Positions 16,051 to 25,763 are shown, counted from the first letter of the stretch. The stretch is DNA of 64,000 nucleotides from Pararoseomonas baculiformis (GCF_017813395.1 NZ_JAGIZB010000001.1:310001-374000); one strand, 5' to 3'. Notes: a model not told the origin generated them from the letters alone. Numbers and translations: made by a program.

Positions 16051-18290
16051 CCGACCCTTCGGACACCGACGCGCTTCTTCACGCGGCGCTGGGTGCGCTG
16101 CCGATGGGCATCGCGGTCTATGACCGCGAGGCAAGGCTGGTCTATGCCAATGCGGCGCTGTGGAAACAGGCCGGCCGGGATGCCGCGCCTCTGCCGCCGG
16201 GCACCTCCCGGGCCGAGGTGATCGCGTTGCTCGCCCGGGCCGGCCATTACGGCGTGGCGAAGCGGGATACCGGCGCGCTGGCGGCTTCGCTCTGCGGCGA
16301 CCTTCCGCAGCGACACCTGACGCGCAACACCGCCGGCCGCTGGCACGAGATGGGCAGCGTGCCTCTGCCGGATGGCGGCTGGGTCGGCTATTCCATGGAC
16401 GTCACGGGTTCCTGGCGCACCGAGGCGGATGTCATCCCGCATGCGGCGCTGCTGGAAACCATCCTGGAGCGCCTCGACACCGGCGTGCTGGTGAGCGACC
16501 GCGAGAAGCGGGTGGCCTATTTCAACCGCGCCTATCGCGAGCTGACAGGGGCGCGGGAGGACGTACTCCGGCCCGGGATGCCGCGCAGCGAGCTGTTCGG
16601 GCATCTGGAGGAGGTTGGCGAGCTCGCCGGAATGCCGCCCGAGACGCGCGCGATGCTCCCCCAGCTTGGCGAGCGGGAGACGGCGCTCTTTTCCTACCAT
16701 GGTTCCAACGGGACCATCGTCTCGGTCCGCGCTCGCCCCATGGCCGAGGGCGGGGTGCTGACGGAGCTGCACGACGTGACCGCCCTGCGCGATGCCGAGA
16801 GGGCGTCGCAGGACCGGGCGGAGCTTCTGGACGGCGTGCTGGCGGCGCTGCCGCACGGGGTCTGCGTCTATGGTCCGGACCGGCGCGTGCGCCTGGTCAA
16901 TGCCGCCTACCAGGAGATCATGGCGGACTCCCCGGTGGAGGTGGGCGAGCACCACCGGGACATCGTGATGCGGCGCATCGCCCAGGGCGAGTATGGCGAG
17001 CCGGCGGCGGATACGCTGGCTCGGCTGCAGCAGGATTTCGACGACGCCCGGCCCTATGAGCGGACGCGCACCCGGCCGAATGGCAGGGTGGTTTCGGTCC
17101 GCGTGGTTCCCCCGGCGGGCGGCGGGCTGGTGGTCGTCATTACCGATGTAACGGCCCGCGCGCAGGCCGAGGCCGAGGCGCAGCGGCGCGCGACGACGCT
17201 GCAGGCGATGCTGGACAACCAGCCGCACGGCGTCGCCCTGTTCGATTCGCAGGGTTACCTGATCGCCTCCAACGGCCTTGCCGGGCGGCTGACCGGGCTC
17301 GGGGACGCGATGCGGCCGGGCCGCCACCTGCTGGAGCTGCGCGCGGAGCAGATCGATGCGCAGGAGTTCGGCTCGGTTGGGGATATCGAGTCCTTCGTTG
17401 CCGCACGGGGGGACGAGCCCCTGCACAGGGGCGGCCTCTATGCCCGCCAGCGGCCAGATGGCTCGGTGCTGGAGGTGCGGACCGACCGGACGCCGGATGG
17501 TGGGTTCATCCGCACCTATCGCGACGTCACGGAGGAGCGGCGGATCCGGAGCGAGCTGGAGGCGGCGCGCGACGCGGCCGAGGCGGCCTCCCGCGCCAAG
17601 TCCTCCTTCCTGGCGACGATGACGCATGAGCTGCGCACCCCGCTACATGCGGTGATCGGCTTCTCCGAGGCCATTCTGGAGGCGAACAAGCCCGAGGTGA
17701 TCCGCGACCACGCGCAGGAGGTCATAGCGGCCGGACGCCAGCTTCTCGCTCTCGTCGAGGGGCTGCTGGAGGCAACGCGCATCGAGGCCGATGCCCTGTC
17801 CTTGCGCGGCAACCTCTTCGACCCCGCGCAGTCGTTGCGCAACGCCGGCGCCCGCGCGCGGAAGCTGGCGAAGGAGGCGCAGATCCACTTCACCGTGACC
17901 GTGCCGGAAACCCTGCCCCGCGTGCGCGCGGATGAGCAGCGCCTGCGCCAGGTGCTGGACGCGCTGCTCTCCAACGCCATGAAGTTCACCCCCGAGGGTG
18001 GCGAGGTGACGCTGACGGTCCATATGCCGGACGGCGCGGGCCGACCCGCCGTGGTCGAGATCGCGGATACCGGCATCGGCATGGCGCCCGAGGACATCCC
18101 GCGCGCCTTCGAGGCCTTTACCCAGCTCGAGGGAGGGCTCTCCCGCCGTTATCCCGGCTCCGGCCTGGGCCTCTACCTGGCCCGTGCCCTGGCGGGGGCG
18201 ATGGGAATGGAGCTGACCCTCGACAGCATGCCCGGCAAGGGTACCACCGCGCGGCTCGTCCTGCCGCCGGCAGAGGAGATGACGGCATGA
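16047..18290 (+). CDS. Cytoplasmic sensor histidine kinase with four tandem PAS domains
   Basis: The start is taken as TTG at 16047, whose TTGA overlaps the ctaA stop; the alternative is ATG at 16104, inside the first PAS. The 747-residue protein has no membrane helix. Four PAS-like units begin near LGALPMGIAVYDREARLVYA, LERLDTGVLVSDREKRVAYF, LAALPHGVCVYGPDRRVRLV and LDNQPHGVALFDSQGYLI. The kinase core follows: SFLATMTHELRTPLHAVIGF with the phospho-His near residue 527, N-box LDALLSNAMKFTPEGG, G1 EIADTGIGM and G2 SGLGLYLAR. There is no receiver, and no cognate regulator is adjacent. Soluble PAS kinases usually sense redox state or small ligands. Linkage to heme A synthesis suggests, but does not prove, a respiratory signal. 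Confidence 0.92.
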   Translation: MTDPSDTDALLHAALGALPMGIAVYDREARLVYANAALWKQAGRDAAPLPPGTSRAEVIALLARAGHYGVAKRDTGALAASLCGDLPQRHLTRNTAGRWHEMGSVPLPDGGWVGYSMDVTGSWRTEADVIPHAALLETILERLDTGVLVSDREKRVAYFNRAYRELTGAREDVLRPGMPRSELFGHLEEVGELAGMPPETRAMLPQLGERETALFSYHGSNGTIVSVRARPMAEGGVLTELHDVTALRDAERASQDRAELLDGVLAALPHGVCVYGPDRRVRLVNAAYQEIMADSPVEVGEHHRDIVMRRIAQGEYGEPAADTLARLQQDFDDARPYERTRTRPNGRVVSVRVVPPAGGGLVVVITDVTARAQAEAEAQRRATTLQAMLDNQPHGVALFDSQGYLIASNGLAGRLTGLGDAMRPGRHLLELRAEQIDAQEFGSVGDIESFVAARGDEPLHRGGLYARQRPDGSVLEVRTDRTPDGGFIRTYRDVTEERRIRSELEAARDAAEAASRAKSSFLATMTHELRTPLHAVIGFSEAILEANKPEVIRDHAQEVIAAGRQLLALVEGLLEATRIEADALSLRGNLFDPAQSLRNAGARARKLAKEAQIHFTVTVPETLPRVRADEQRLRQVLDALLSNAMKFTPEGGEVTLTVHMPDGAGRPAVVEIADTGIGMAPEDIPRAFEAFTQLEGGLSRRYPGSGLGLYLARALAGAMGMELTLDSMPGKGTTARLVLPPAEEMTA

Positions 18291-19735
18291 CCCCATTCAC
18301 CAGCAATGGCACGCCGCTAGACGTCACCGCCCGCCTGTTCTTCCGCGAACTGGATGCCGGCGAGGCCGGCCGCATCACCGCCGGGGCGCTTTCGGGCGCC
18401 GAGGACGGGGAGCTGTTCCTGGAATACCGCGAGAGCGAGATGCTGAGCCTGGAGGATGGCCGCATCCGCTCCGCCAGCTTCGACACCATGCGCGGCTTCG
18501 GGCTGCGCGCCGTGCGCGGCGCGGCCGCCGCCTATGCCCATGCCGGGGAGATCACGGCGCCGGCCCTGAAGCGCGCCGCCGAAGCCGTGCGCGGCCTGCC
18601 GGGCGAGGGCAGCATCCGCGTGGCCGAGCCGCCGCGCGCGACCAATGCGCGGCTCTATGATGCCGCCAACCCGCTGCATGCGATGGAATTCGCCGCCAAG
18701 ACGGCGCTTCTGGCCGAGATCGACGCCTATGCCCGGGGGCGCGACCCGCGTGTGGTGCAGGTGATGGCCTCGCTGGTCGGCGAATGGCAGGCGGTGCGGA
18801 TCATGCGCGCCGATGGGCGCGAGGTGGCGGATCTGCGCCCGCTGGTGCGGTTGAACGTGAATGTGGTGGTGGAGCGCGACGGGCGGCGCGAGAGCGGCAG
18901 CCATGGCCTGGGTGGCCGCTACGCCTATGACCGGCTGCTGGGTGGGGAGAGCTGGAAGGCCGCCGTGGATGAGGCGCTGCGACAGGCCGTGCTGAACCTG
19001 GACAGCATCCCGGCCCCGGCCGGCGAGATGGAGGTGGTGCTCGGCCCGGGCTGGCCGGGCATCCTGCTGCACGAGGCGATCGGCCATGGGCTGGAAGGTG
19101 ATTTCAACCGCAAGGGCACCAGCGCCTTCGCCGGGCTGATGGGGCAGCGCGTTGCCTCGAAGGGCGTGACCGTGGTGGATGACGGCACCATCCCGGACCG
19201 CCGGGGCTCCCTGACCGTGGATGACGAGGGCACGCCCTCCGGCCGTACCGTGATGATCGAGGACGGCATCCTCACCGGCTTCATCCAGGACCGGCAGAAT
19301 GCCCGGCTGATGGGCGTGGCCCCCACGGGCAACGGACGCCGGCAGAGCCATGCCCACGCCCCCATGCCGCGCATGACCAACACGGTGATGATGGGCGGGG
19401 ACCACGCGCCGGAGGAAATCATGCGCAGCGTGAAGCGCGGCATCTATGCCGTGAACTTCGGCGGCGGGCAGGTGGACATCACCTCGGGCAAGTTCGTCTT
19501 CTCCGCCAGCGAGGCCTACATGATCGAGGACGGGAAGATCGGCGCGCCGGTGAAGGGCGCGACCCTGATCGGCGACGGGCCGAGCGCCCTCACCCAGGTC
19601 TCGATGATCGGCAACGACATGTCGCTGGATGCGGGCATCGGCACCTGCGGCAAGCAGGGCCAGGGCGTGCCGGTGGGCGTGGGCCAGCCGACGCTGAAGA
19701 TGACCGGGCTGACCATCGGCGGCACCGCCGTCTAG
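18287..19735 (+). CDS. tldD: TldD-family metalloprotease
   Basis: TldD is the zinc-metalloprotease half of the TldD/TldE (PmbA) complex, which digests unfolded peptides and, in some bacteria, matures peptide products or degrades antitoxins. The active-site motif is clear: GILLHEAIGHGLEGDFNRKG, an HExxxH near residue 261. The conserved TMRGFGLRAVRG, TVVDDGTIPDRRGSLTVDDEG and MPRMTNTVMMGG segments match the family. The 482-residue length is normal. The ATGA at 18287 overlaps the kinase stop, so the gene is translationally coupled to the kinase. The partner PmbA is not in this window. Confidence 0.95.
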   Translation: MTPFTSNGTPLDVTARLFFRELDAGEAGRITAGALSGAEDGELFLEYRESEMLSLEDGRIRSASFDTMRGFGLRAVRGAAAAYAHAGEITAPALKRAAEAVRGLPGEGSIRVAEPPRATNARLYDAANPLHAMEFAAKTALLAEIDAYARGRDPRVVQVMASLVGEWQAVRIMRADGREVADLRPLVRLNVNVVVERDGRRESGSHGLGGRYAYDRLLGGESWKAAVDEALRQAVLNLDSIPAPAGEMEVVLGPGWPGILLHEAIGHGLEGDFNRKGTSAFAGLMGQRVASKGVTVVDDGTIPDRRGSLTVDDEGTPSGRTVMIEDGILTGFIQDRQNARLMGVAPTGNGRRQSHAHAPMPRMTNTVMMGGDHAPEEIMRSVKRGIYAVNFGGGQVDITSGKFVFSASEAYMIEDGKIGAPVKGATLIGDGPSALTQVSMIGNDMSLDAGIGTCGKQGQGVPVGVGQPTLKMTGLTIGGTAV

Positions 19736-19740
19736 CTCCG

Positions 19741-20451
19741 GTGGATGTTGCGGAGCTGATCCTTGCCGGGCTGGCCATGGCGCTGGCCACGGTGGTGCAG
19801 CTCTCGGCGGGGCTGGGGCTCGGGCTGGTGGGCGTGCCGCTCCTCGCGGCCATCGATCCCCGGCTTGTGCCGGTGCCGTTCGTTCTCTCCGGCCTTCCCA
19901 TGATGCTGGGCCAGTGGCGGGTGGATTCCGGCGCCGTGCCGCCGGGCATGCTCGCCCCTGCCCTTCTGGGCGTGGTGCTTGGCACGGCCGGGGGCATGGC
20001 CCTGGCCATCCTGCTTCCCGGGATCGCCACGCGGCGGGGCTATGGCGTCATCGTGCTGCTGGCGGTCGCGCTGGCCCTGGCCATGCCCCGGCTGCGCCCC
20101 ACCCGGCCGATGCTGGCCGGGGCCGCGGCCGTCTCCGGCGTGATGGGTGGGATCTCCGGCGTGCACGGGCCGCTGATGGGCCTGGTGGTCGCCCATCTGC
20201 CAGCCCAGGCCGTGCGCGGCTTCCTCGGGCTGTTCTGGCTGGTGGCCTATGGCGCCATCCTTGCCGCCGCGGTGCCGGCGGGGCGGCTGGGCTGGCAGGA
20301 GCTGTGGCTGGCCCTGGCGCTGCTGCCCGGGATCGCGCTGGGCGCGGCGCTGTCCGGCCCCGCGCGGCGCTGGCTGCATGGACCCCGGCTGCGCTGGGCC
20401 ATATTGGGGATCTCCGGGGCGGGCGGGATCGCCCTGGTCTTGGCGGGATGA
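19741..20451 (+). CDS. TauE/SafE-family permease
   Basis: It starts with GTG at 19741, six bases after the tldD stop. The 236-residue protein is almost entirely hydrophobic, with about eight helices. It shows the two-fold repeat of the TSUP family: QLSAGLGLGLVGVPLLAAID in the first half and GVMGGISGVHGPLMGLVVAH in the second. These Gly-rich motifs at the start of helices form the transport path. Relatives export sulfite, sulfoacetate or other organosulfur anions. A sulfite link with the sulfite-oxidase-like gene 7 kb upstream is attractive but unsupported by operon structure. Its stop overlaps the GNAT start as ATGA. Confidence 0.88.
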   Translation: MDVAELILAGLAMALATVVQLSAGLGLGLVGVPLLAAIDPRLVPVPFVLSGLPMMLGQWRVDSGAVPPGMLAPALLGVVLGTAGGMALAILLPGIATRRGYGVIVLLAVALALAMPRLRPTRPMLAGAAAVSGVMGGISGVHGPLMGLVVAHLPAQAVRGFLGLFWLVAYGAILAAAVPAGRLGWQELWLALALLPGIALGAALSGPARRWLHGPRLRWAILGISGAGGIALVLAG

Positions 20452-20912
20452 GCGGAATGCGCCTTGCAAGGGCCGGTGAGGCCGAAACCATCCGTGCACT
20501 CACCGAGCGCGCCTATGCCCATTACATCCCGCTGCTCGGGCGCCGCCCGGCGCCGATGGATGATGACTTCGCCTATCGCATCGAGCACGGGCAGGCGCAT
20601 GTGATGGAACGGGAGGGGCGGATCGTCGCGCTGGCGGTGATCGAGGACCGGGCCGATCACCTCTGGATCGAGAACCTGGCCGTGGACCCGGCTCTGCATG
20701 GCCGGGGCACCGGCCAGGCCCTGCTTGCCTTCTGCGAAGCGGAGGCGCGGCGGCGCGGCCTGCAGGAGCTTCGCCTGCTGACGAATGAGCGGATGGAGCG
20801 GAACCGCGCGATCTATGCCAGGGCCGGCTTCACCGAGACGGAGCGGCGCGAGGAGAACGGGCTGCGCCGCGTCTACATGGCGCGGCGGCTGGAAGACCCG
20901 GCCGGGCCCTAG
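20448..20912 (+). CDS. GNAT-family N-acetyltransferase
   Basis: The start at 20448 (MSGMRLARAGEAETIRALTE) overlaps the permease stop by four bases; the longer upstream frame is a shadow. The 154-residue protein has the classic GNAT order. An N-terminal strand/helix is followed by VIEDRADHLWIENLAVDP and the acetyl-CoA pyrophosphate-binding loop HGRGTGQALLAF (Q/RxxGxG/A pattern). ELRLLTNERMERNRAIYARA then leads to GFTETERREENG. It should transfer an acetyl group from acetyl-CoA to an amine. The substrate is unknown. It is the last gene of the tldD-permease-GNAT run. Confidence 0.9.
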   Translation: MSGMRLARAGEAETIRALTERAYAHYIPLLGRRPAPMDDDFAYRIEHGQAHVMEREGRIVALAVIEDRADHLWIENLAVDPALHGRGTGQALLAFCEAEARRRGLQELRLLTNERMERNRAIYARAGFTETERREENGLRRVYMARRLEDPAGP

Positions 20913-20995
20913 GCCCTGGCGGCGCTTCCGCGCCGCGGGATAGGATGCCGGGCGGCGCAAGGATTCGGCCGCTTCCTGCATGTGATAGGATGCCG

Positions 20996-22075
20996 ATGCC
21001 CGGTCGTCTTCCCCGTCACGCGCGCGGGTGGTTGCGCGGCGCGGCGCGGCTGGCCGGTGCCGCGCTTCTCAGCCTGCTTGCCGCCCCCGCCATGGCGCAG
21101 GAGCCGCTGCGGCTTCGCGTGGTGGGCGGGCTGGCCGGCGTTTCCCAGTTCCTGCGCTACGAGGAACCCTTCTGGCGCGACCGGCTGCCCGGGATCACGG
21201 GCGGGCGGGCGGTGGCGGAGGTCACGCCGTCCGACCGTTCCGGGCTGAAGCCGGAGGACATGCTGCAGCTGCTCCAGCGTGGCACAGTTCCCTTCGGCAC
21301 CATCCTCCTGGCCCAGGCGGCGGCGGAGGAACCCGAGTTCCAGGCGCTGGACCTGCCCCTGCAGAACCCGGACATCGCGACCCTGCGGCGCACGGTGCAG
21401 CTCTACCGCCCGCACCTGCAGCGCCTGCTGGCGGAGCGCTACGGGATCGAGTTGCTCGCCATCTACACCTATCCCGCCCAGGTCACCTGGTGCCGCCGGC
21501 CCTTCACGGGGCTGGCGGATCTCGCCGGGCGGCGGATCCGCACCTCCTCGCTGGGACAGGCCGAGATATTCGAGGCGATCGGCGCCACCCCCGTGACCAT
21601 CCCCTTCGCCGGCATCGTGCCCGCCATGCGGGAGGGCGCGGTGGAATGCGCGGTGACAGGCGCTCTCTCGGGCAATGCCATCGGGCTGCAGGAGGTGGCG
21701 ACGCATATCCACGACATGGCGCTGAGCTGGGGCGTCTCGATGTTCGGCGCCAACCGCGCCGCCTGGGCCGCCCTGCCGGAGGAGATCCGCGGCAGCATCC
21801 GGGCCGGGCTGGGCGAGCTGGAAGCGGCGGTCTGGAAGGGCGCGGAGGAGGAGACGGTGGAGGGGATGCGCTGCGCCACCGGCGCGCCGGACTGCACGGG
21901 CCGGCGCGGCAACCTCACCCTCGTCCCCATGTCGCGCGAGGATGAGGCGCGGCGGCGGGGCTTGCTGCTCTGGATGGTGCTGCCGCGCTGGATCGACCGC
22001 TGCGGGCCGGATTGCGCCAATATCTGGAACAGCACCCTCGCTCCCGCCCTGGGGATCCAGGCCCATGCGCGCTGA
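20996..22075 (+). CDS. Orphan TRAP-type periplasmic substrate-binding protein
   Basis: The start at 20996 is preferred because TAGGA lies at 20986-20990; ATGs at 20945 and 20990 are alternatives. An Arg-rich N-terminus followed by [18 protein letters not shown] is a signal peptide. The mature protein has DctP-family features: [40 protein letters not shown] with the ligand-binding Arg, and [20 protein letters not shown]. It also has [20 protein letters not shown]. Unlike ordinary DctP proteins it has an added Cys-containing C-terminal stretch ([13 protein letters not shown] and [10 protein letters not shown]), which could form disulfides. No DctQ/DctM genes accompany it. Instead its last 11 bases overlap the gene for a chemoreceptor, suggesting a sensing role. 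Confidence 0.85.
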   Translation: MPGRLPRHARGWLRGAARLAGAALLSLLAAPAMAQEPLRLRVVGGLAGVSQFLRYEEPFWRDRLPGITGGRAVAEVTPSDRSGLKPEDMLQLLQRGTVPFGTILLAQAAAEEPEFQALDLPLQNPDIATLRRTVQLYRPHLQRLLAERYGIELLAIYTYPAQVTWCRRPFTGLADLAGRRIRTSSLGQAEIFEAIGATPVTIPFAGIVPAMREGAVECAVTGALSGNAIGLQEVATHIHDMALSWGVSMFGANRAAWAALPEEIRGSIRAGLGELEAAVWKGAEEETVEGMRCATGAPDCTGRRGNLTLVPMSREDEARRRGLLLWMVLPRWIDRCGPDCANIWNSTLAPALGIQAHAR

Positions 22076-23642
22076 GGACGGGCGCCGCACCCGCTGGACC
22101 GGGCGCATCAGCACGCGCGCGGCGGGCATTCTCCTCCTGATGCTGCTCGTCCTCGGCTTCCTCTCGGGCGGATCGACACTGATCGGCACCCGGCAGGCCG
22201 CGATCATCGACGAGCTGGGCATCCGCCAGCGCGGCCATACCGAGGCGGTGGACGACTTCGCCGGCCGCCTGTTCTCCTTCAGCGGCTTCCTCGGCAACGT
22301 CATCCTCGGCGAGGTGCGGCCCGCCGTGGCCGCGCGCCGCGTGACGCGCGAGGTGGAGCTGCTCAACACCGCCTATGACGAGCTGATCGCGCGCGTGGGC
22401 GAGAGGCTGGATCCTCTGCTGGTCTCCACCACGCGCGACATGATGGCGCGCATGCCCGCGCTGGGCCGGGAGATGCAGGCCGCCTTCGCCACCGAGCAGC
22501 GGGACCGCTACGCCGCGCTGAATGATGCCTGGCGCGTGCGCGCCGTGACCTTCAGCAGCCTGGTGGGCGAGGCGCGGCGCCTGGTGCGCGAGGAAGCGGG
22601 GGAAAACCTGGCTCGCGCGCGGGCGCTTTCAGAGCGTGGGCGCTGGGTGAACCTGGCCGGCCTCGCCCTGGGGCTGCTAGGGTTGTTCCTGACATGGCTC
22701 GTGCTTGTGCGGTCGACGGCGCGGCCGCTTGCGCAGGTGGCCCGCGCGATGGAGCGGCTGGCCCATGGGCAGGCCGAGGCCGAGATCCCCGCCACGGATC
22801 GCCGGGACCAGGTGGGCGAGATGGCGCGGGCGCTGCTGGTGTTCCGCGACAACCTCCTCACCACCCGCCGCCTGGGGGAGCAGGCGCTGCATGGTGCGCG
22901 CCGCACCGCCATCGCCACCACCCAGGCCTCCCACGCCATCGGGCAGATCTCGGACGGCGCGATGACGCAGCTGGCGGAGCTGAACGGGCTGGCCACCGCG
23001 CTGGACCACAGCAGCGACGCCATCCGCGAGGTCGGGCGCATCACCCAGAACTCGCATGACCAGACCGAGGCCGCGCGCAGGCTCCTGGCCGATAGCCTGG
23101 CCAAGATCGGCGCGCTGGTGGAACTGGTGGACGCGGTGGGCGACGACACCGAGCGCGTGACGCGCATCGCCGGCCATATCGGCCGCATCGCGACCCAGAC
23201 CAACATCCTGGCCATCAACGCCGCCATCGAGGCGGCCCGCGCCGGCGAGCATGGGCGCGGGCTGGCGGTGGTGGCGGAGGAGGTGCGCGCCCTGGCCGTG
23301 AACACCGAGAACCTGGCGCAGGAAATCGCCGATGTCGTCGTGCAGGCCGGCACGCGCGCGCGCGAAGGCCGCCAGGGCGCGGCCGCCGTGGGCACCGCCA
23401 TGGACGAGCTGGAGCGGCTGGTGGGCGAGAGCGCGCGGCTTTCCGGCGCCACCGCCATCGCCATGGAACAGCAGGAGGCCACGGTTACCAGCATCGCCGG
23501 CCGCGTGCAGGTGCTGACGCAGATCGGCCAGTCCAATGCCACGGCGGCGGAGGAGATCACCGTGACGATGATCGACCTCTCGCGCCTGGCGGACGAGACG
23601 CGCTCGGCGGTGGAGAATGTCGCGGCTGAGGGGCGGGGGTGA
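22065..23642 (+). CDS. Methyl-accepting chemotaxis protein
   Basis: The start at 22065 ([11 protein letters not shown]) lies inside the end of the binding-protein gene, an 11-bp overlap. The 525-residue protein has one transmembrane helix at about residues 18-38, a helical periplasmic domain rich in Arg/Glu (40-190) and a second helix (about 195-215). A HAMP segment follows, with [16 protein letters not shown] and [18 protein letters not shown]. The cytoplasmic signalling domain ends in the conserved hairpin [20 protein letters not shown] and [16 protein letters not shown]. It relays ligand binding to CheA/CheW, which are not encoded here. The periplasmic domain resembles a four-helix bundle that could sense the adjacent binding protein in its ligand-loaded form. 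Confidence 0.92.
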   Translation: MRAEDGRRTRWTGRISTRAAGILLLMLLVLGFLSGGSTLIGTRQAAIIDELGIRQRGHTEAVDDFAGRLFSFSGFLGNVILGEVRPAVAARRVTREVELLNTAYDELIARVGERLDPLLVSTTRDMMARMPALGREMQAAFATEQRDRYAALNDAWRVRAVTFSSLVGEARRLVREEAGENLARARALSERGRWVNLAGLALGLLGLFLTWLVLVRSTARPLAQVARAMERLAHGQAEAEIPATDRRDQVGEMARALLVFRDNLLTTRRLGEQALHGARRTAIATTQASHAIGQISDGAMTQLAELNGLATALDHSSDAIREVGRITQNSHDQTEAARRLLADSLAKIGALVELVDAVGDDTERVTRIAGHIGRIATQTNILAINAAIEAARAGEHGRGLAVVAEEVRALAVNTENLAQEIADVVVQAGTRAREGRQGAAAVGTAMDELERLVGESARLSGATAIAMEQQEATVTSIAGRVQVLTQIGQSNATAAEEITVTMIDLSRLADETRSAVENVAAEGRG

Positions 23643-23685
23643 TCCCCGGGGATGCAGGGAGAGCGGCGCTCCCCCTGCCAGCGGG

Positions 23686-25026
23686 TCAGATCGCCGCTTC
23701 CTCGAAGACCCGCGACACATCGCCTCCCCACTCGGCGTTCCGCCGCAGCCAGTGATCCGCCTGGGTTTCGCCCGAGGCCGCGATGCGCTCCAGCGGCGCG
23801 AGGAAGCGTTCCTCGCCATGGCCGCGGGCGCGCAGGCCATCGCGCGAAATGGCGAGAACCTCCTGCGCCACTTCGCGCAGCGCGACGCCGCCGATCTCTG
23901 CATCGAGGGCCTGCTTCGGCACCGCGGCGCGCAGCGCCTGCATCTGCGCCACGGACCAGTTGCGGACCAGTGCCGCCGCCGCCTTCTGCGCGGCGTCGTC
24001 ATAGAGCAGTCCCACCCAGAAGGCAGGCAGGGCGGAGACCATGGCGGCGGAACCCATATCCGCGCCGCGCATCTCCAGGAATCGCTTCAGGCGGACATCG
24101 GTGAACACCGTGGTCACATGGTCTGCCCAGTCACCCATGGTGGCGCGGATGGCCGGGTCCTTGGGCAGCCCGCGCGCCATGAAGTCGCGGAAGGTGGTGC
24201 CGGTGGCATCCACGAAGCGGCCCTCGCGCATCACGAAATACATGGGCACGTCCAGCACCCAGTCCGCGAAGCGCTCGAAGCCGAAGCCATCCTCGAAGGC
24301 CACGGCGGGGATGCCGGTGCGGTCCGGATCCGTGCGGGTCCAGACATGGCCGCGCAGCGTGCGGTACTCCGTCGCCGCGCCTTCGCGGAAGGGCGAGTTG
24401 GCGAAAAGCGCGGTGGCCAGCGGCTGCAACGCGAGGGAGATGCGCAGCTTCTCCACCATATCCGCCTCGTCGCCGAAGTCGAGATTGGCCTGCACCGTGG
24501 CCGTGCGCAGCATCATGTCCAGGCCCATGTCGCCCACGCGCGGCATGTATTCGCGCATGATCGCGTAGCGGCTCTTGGGCATCCAGGGCATCGCCTCGCG
24601 CGTCGCGATGGGGTGGAAGCCGAGGCCCGCGAAACCGATGCCCAGCGGCTCGGCCACGGCGTGCAGGTCGCGCAGGTGGTCGTCCAGCTCCGCCTCGGTT
24701 TCCCCGATGGTGGCGAACGGCGCGCCGGAAAGCTCGAACTGGCCGCCCGGCTCCAGGCTCACGCTGGCCATGCCGCGCTTCAGGCCAATGAGCTTGCCAT
24801 TGTCCTCGATCCGCTCCCAGCCGCGCTCGGCCAAGCCGTCCAGCAGGGCGCAGATGCCGTTGGGCGCATAGGGCGGCGGGCCGAAGCCCTGGCGGTAGAA
24901 ACCGATCTTCTCGTGTTCCGTGCCGACGCGCCACTGGTCCCGCGGCTTGCTGCCGGCGGCGAACCACCCGGCCAGGTCACGCATGGAGTGGATGGGCGTG
25001 AGATCGGCCTCGCCGGGATTGGACAT
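23686..25026 (-). CDS. gshA: Glutamate-cysteine ligase (plant/alphaproteobacterial type)
   Basis: The enzyme joins glutamate and cysteine with ATP, the first step of glutathione synthesis. The start at 25026 (MSNPGEADLT) gives 446 residues, the usual length of the GCS2-type enzyme. Conserved segments include WRVGTEHEKIGFYR, where Glu-His-Glu belongs to the active site, and SVSLEPGGQFELSGAP with the metal-binding Glu. Others are MREYMPRVGDMGLDMM with TATVQANLDFGDEADM, and DVRLKRFLEMRGADMGS. This type is often redox-regulated by disulfides in plants, but no equivalent Cys pair is visible here. It lies 8 bp downstream of rsmE on the same strand, a pairing often seen in Rhodospirillales. Confidence 0.95.
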   Translation of the reverse strand: MSNPGEADLTPIHSMRDLAGWFAAGSKPRDQWRVGTEHEKIGFYRQGFGPPPYAPNGICALLDGLAERGWERIEDNGKLIGLKRGMASVSLEPGGQFELSGAPFATIGETEAELDDHLRDLHAVAEPLGIGFAGLGFHPIATREAMPWMPKSRYAIMREYMPRVGDMGLDMMLRTATVQANLDFGDEADMVEKLRISLALQPLATALFANSPFREGAATEYRTLRGHVWTRTDPDRTGIPAVAFEDGFGFERFADWVLDVPMYFVMREGRFVDATGTTFRDFMARGLPKDPAIRATMGDWADHVTTVFTDVRLKRFLEMRGADMGSAAMVSALPAFWVGLLYDDAAQKAAAALVRNWSVAQMQALRAAVPKQALDAEIGGVALREVAQEVLAISRDGLRARGHGEERFLAPLERIAASGETQADHWLRRNAEWGGDVSRVFEEAAI

Positions 25027-25034
25027 GCTGTTTT

Positions 25035-25763
25035 CTACTCGTCCGTCTGGTGGGCCCAATCGCCGCGGGTCGCCTGCAACACCGCGAGCGCCGAGACCGC
25101 CGCCGTCTCCGCCCGGAGGATTCGGGGGCCGAGGCTGACCATTGCAACAAAGGGATGCCGTGCCAGGGCGTCAAGTTCCGGTCCCGTGAACCCGCCTTCC
25201 GGCCCAATGAGAAGCGCAGGCATGGGGCCCGGCGGCAACTGCGCCAGCGGCACCGCCCTGCGCCGTTCGGCCGCCACGGCCAGGGGCGATCCGTCCCAGG
25301 CACCGAGGGCGTTATAGAGTGGGACGGCCTCGGCGATCTCCGGCACGTCCAGCCTTTCGCATTGCTCGGCCGCCTCCCGCGCGATGAGGAAGAGGCGGGC
25401 GCGGTTCACCCGGTCCGGCACGGCGCGGGTGGTCAGCACAGGGTGGATCGCGCGCACGCCAAGTTCCGTCACCTTCTCCACCACCCATTCCATCGCCTCG
25501 CGCTTCAGGGCGGCGACGAGAAGCACGGGGCCGGAAGCAATGGTCTGCGCGCGGCGCCGCTCCTCGGGGGTGAAGGTGGCATCATCCTTCCGGATCGCGG
25601 TGACACGCGCCTTCCATTCTCCGTCACGCCCGTTGAAGAGAAGGATTTCGTCTCCCTCCTTCTTTCGCATGACCGAGCCGAGATAGCGGCCCTGCCCCGG
25701 CGCGGCGGAAATGGCCTCGCCCTCGGCCAGGTCGTGTTCGGTGTAGAGGCGCGGGATGGACAC
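25035..25763 (-). CDS. rsmE: 16S rRNA (uracil-1498-N3)-methyltransferase
   Basis: RsmE methylates U1498 of 16S rRNA using S-adenosylmethionine and has a trefoil-knot (SPOUT) fold. The GTG start at 25763 gives the expected N-terminus SIPRLYTEHDLAEGE. Key segments are KEGDEILLFNGRDGEW in the PUA-like domain, KREAMEWVVEKVTELGVRAI, and the SAM-binding knot LLIGPEGGFTGPELDAL and LGPRILRAETAAVSAL. The 242-residue length is standard. The start overlaps that of the divergent ubiA frame by 8 bp if ubiA starts at 25756. It is followed by gshA. Confidence 0.95.
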   Translation of the reverse strand: MSIPRLYTEHDLAEGEAISAAPGQGRYLGSVMRKKEGDEILLFNGRDGEWKARVTAIRKDDATFTPEERRRAQTIASGPVLLVAALKREAMEWVVEKVTELGVRAIHPVLTTRAVPDRVNRARLFLIAREAAEQCERLDVPEIAEAVPLYNALGAWDGSPLAVAAERRRAVPLAQLPPGPMPALLIGPEGGFTGPELDALARHPFVAMVSLGPRILRAETAAVSALAVLQATRGDWAHQTDE

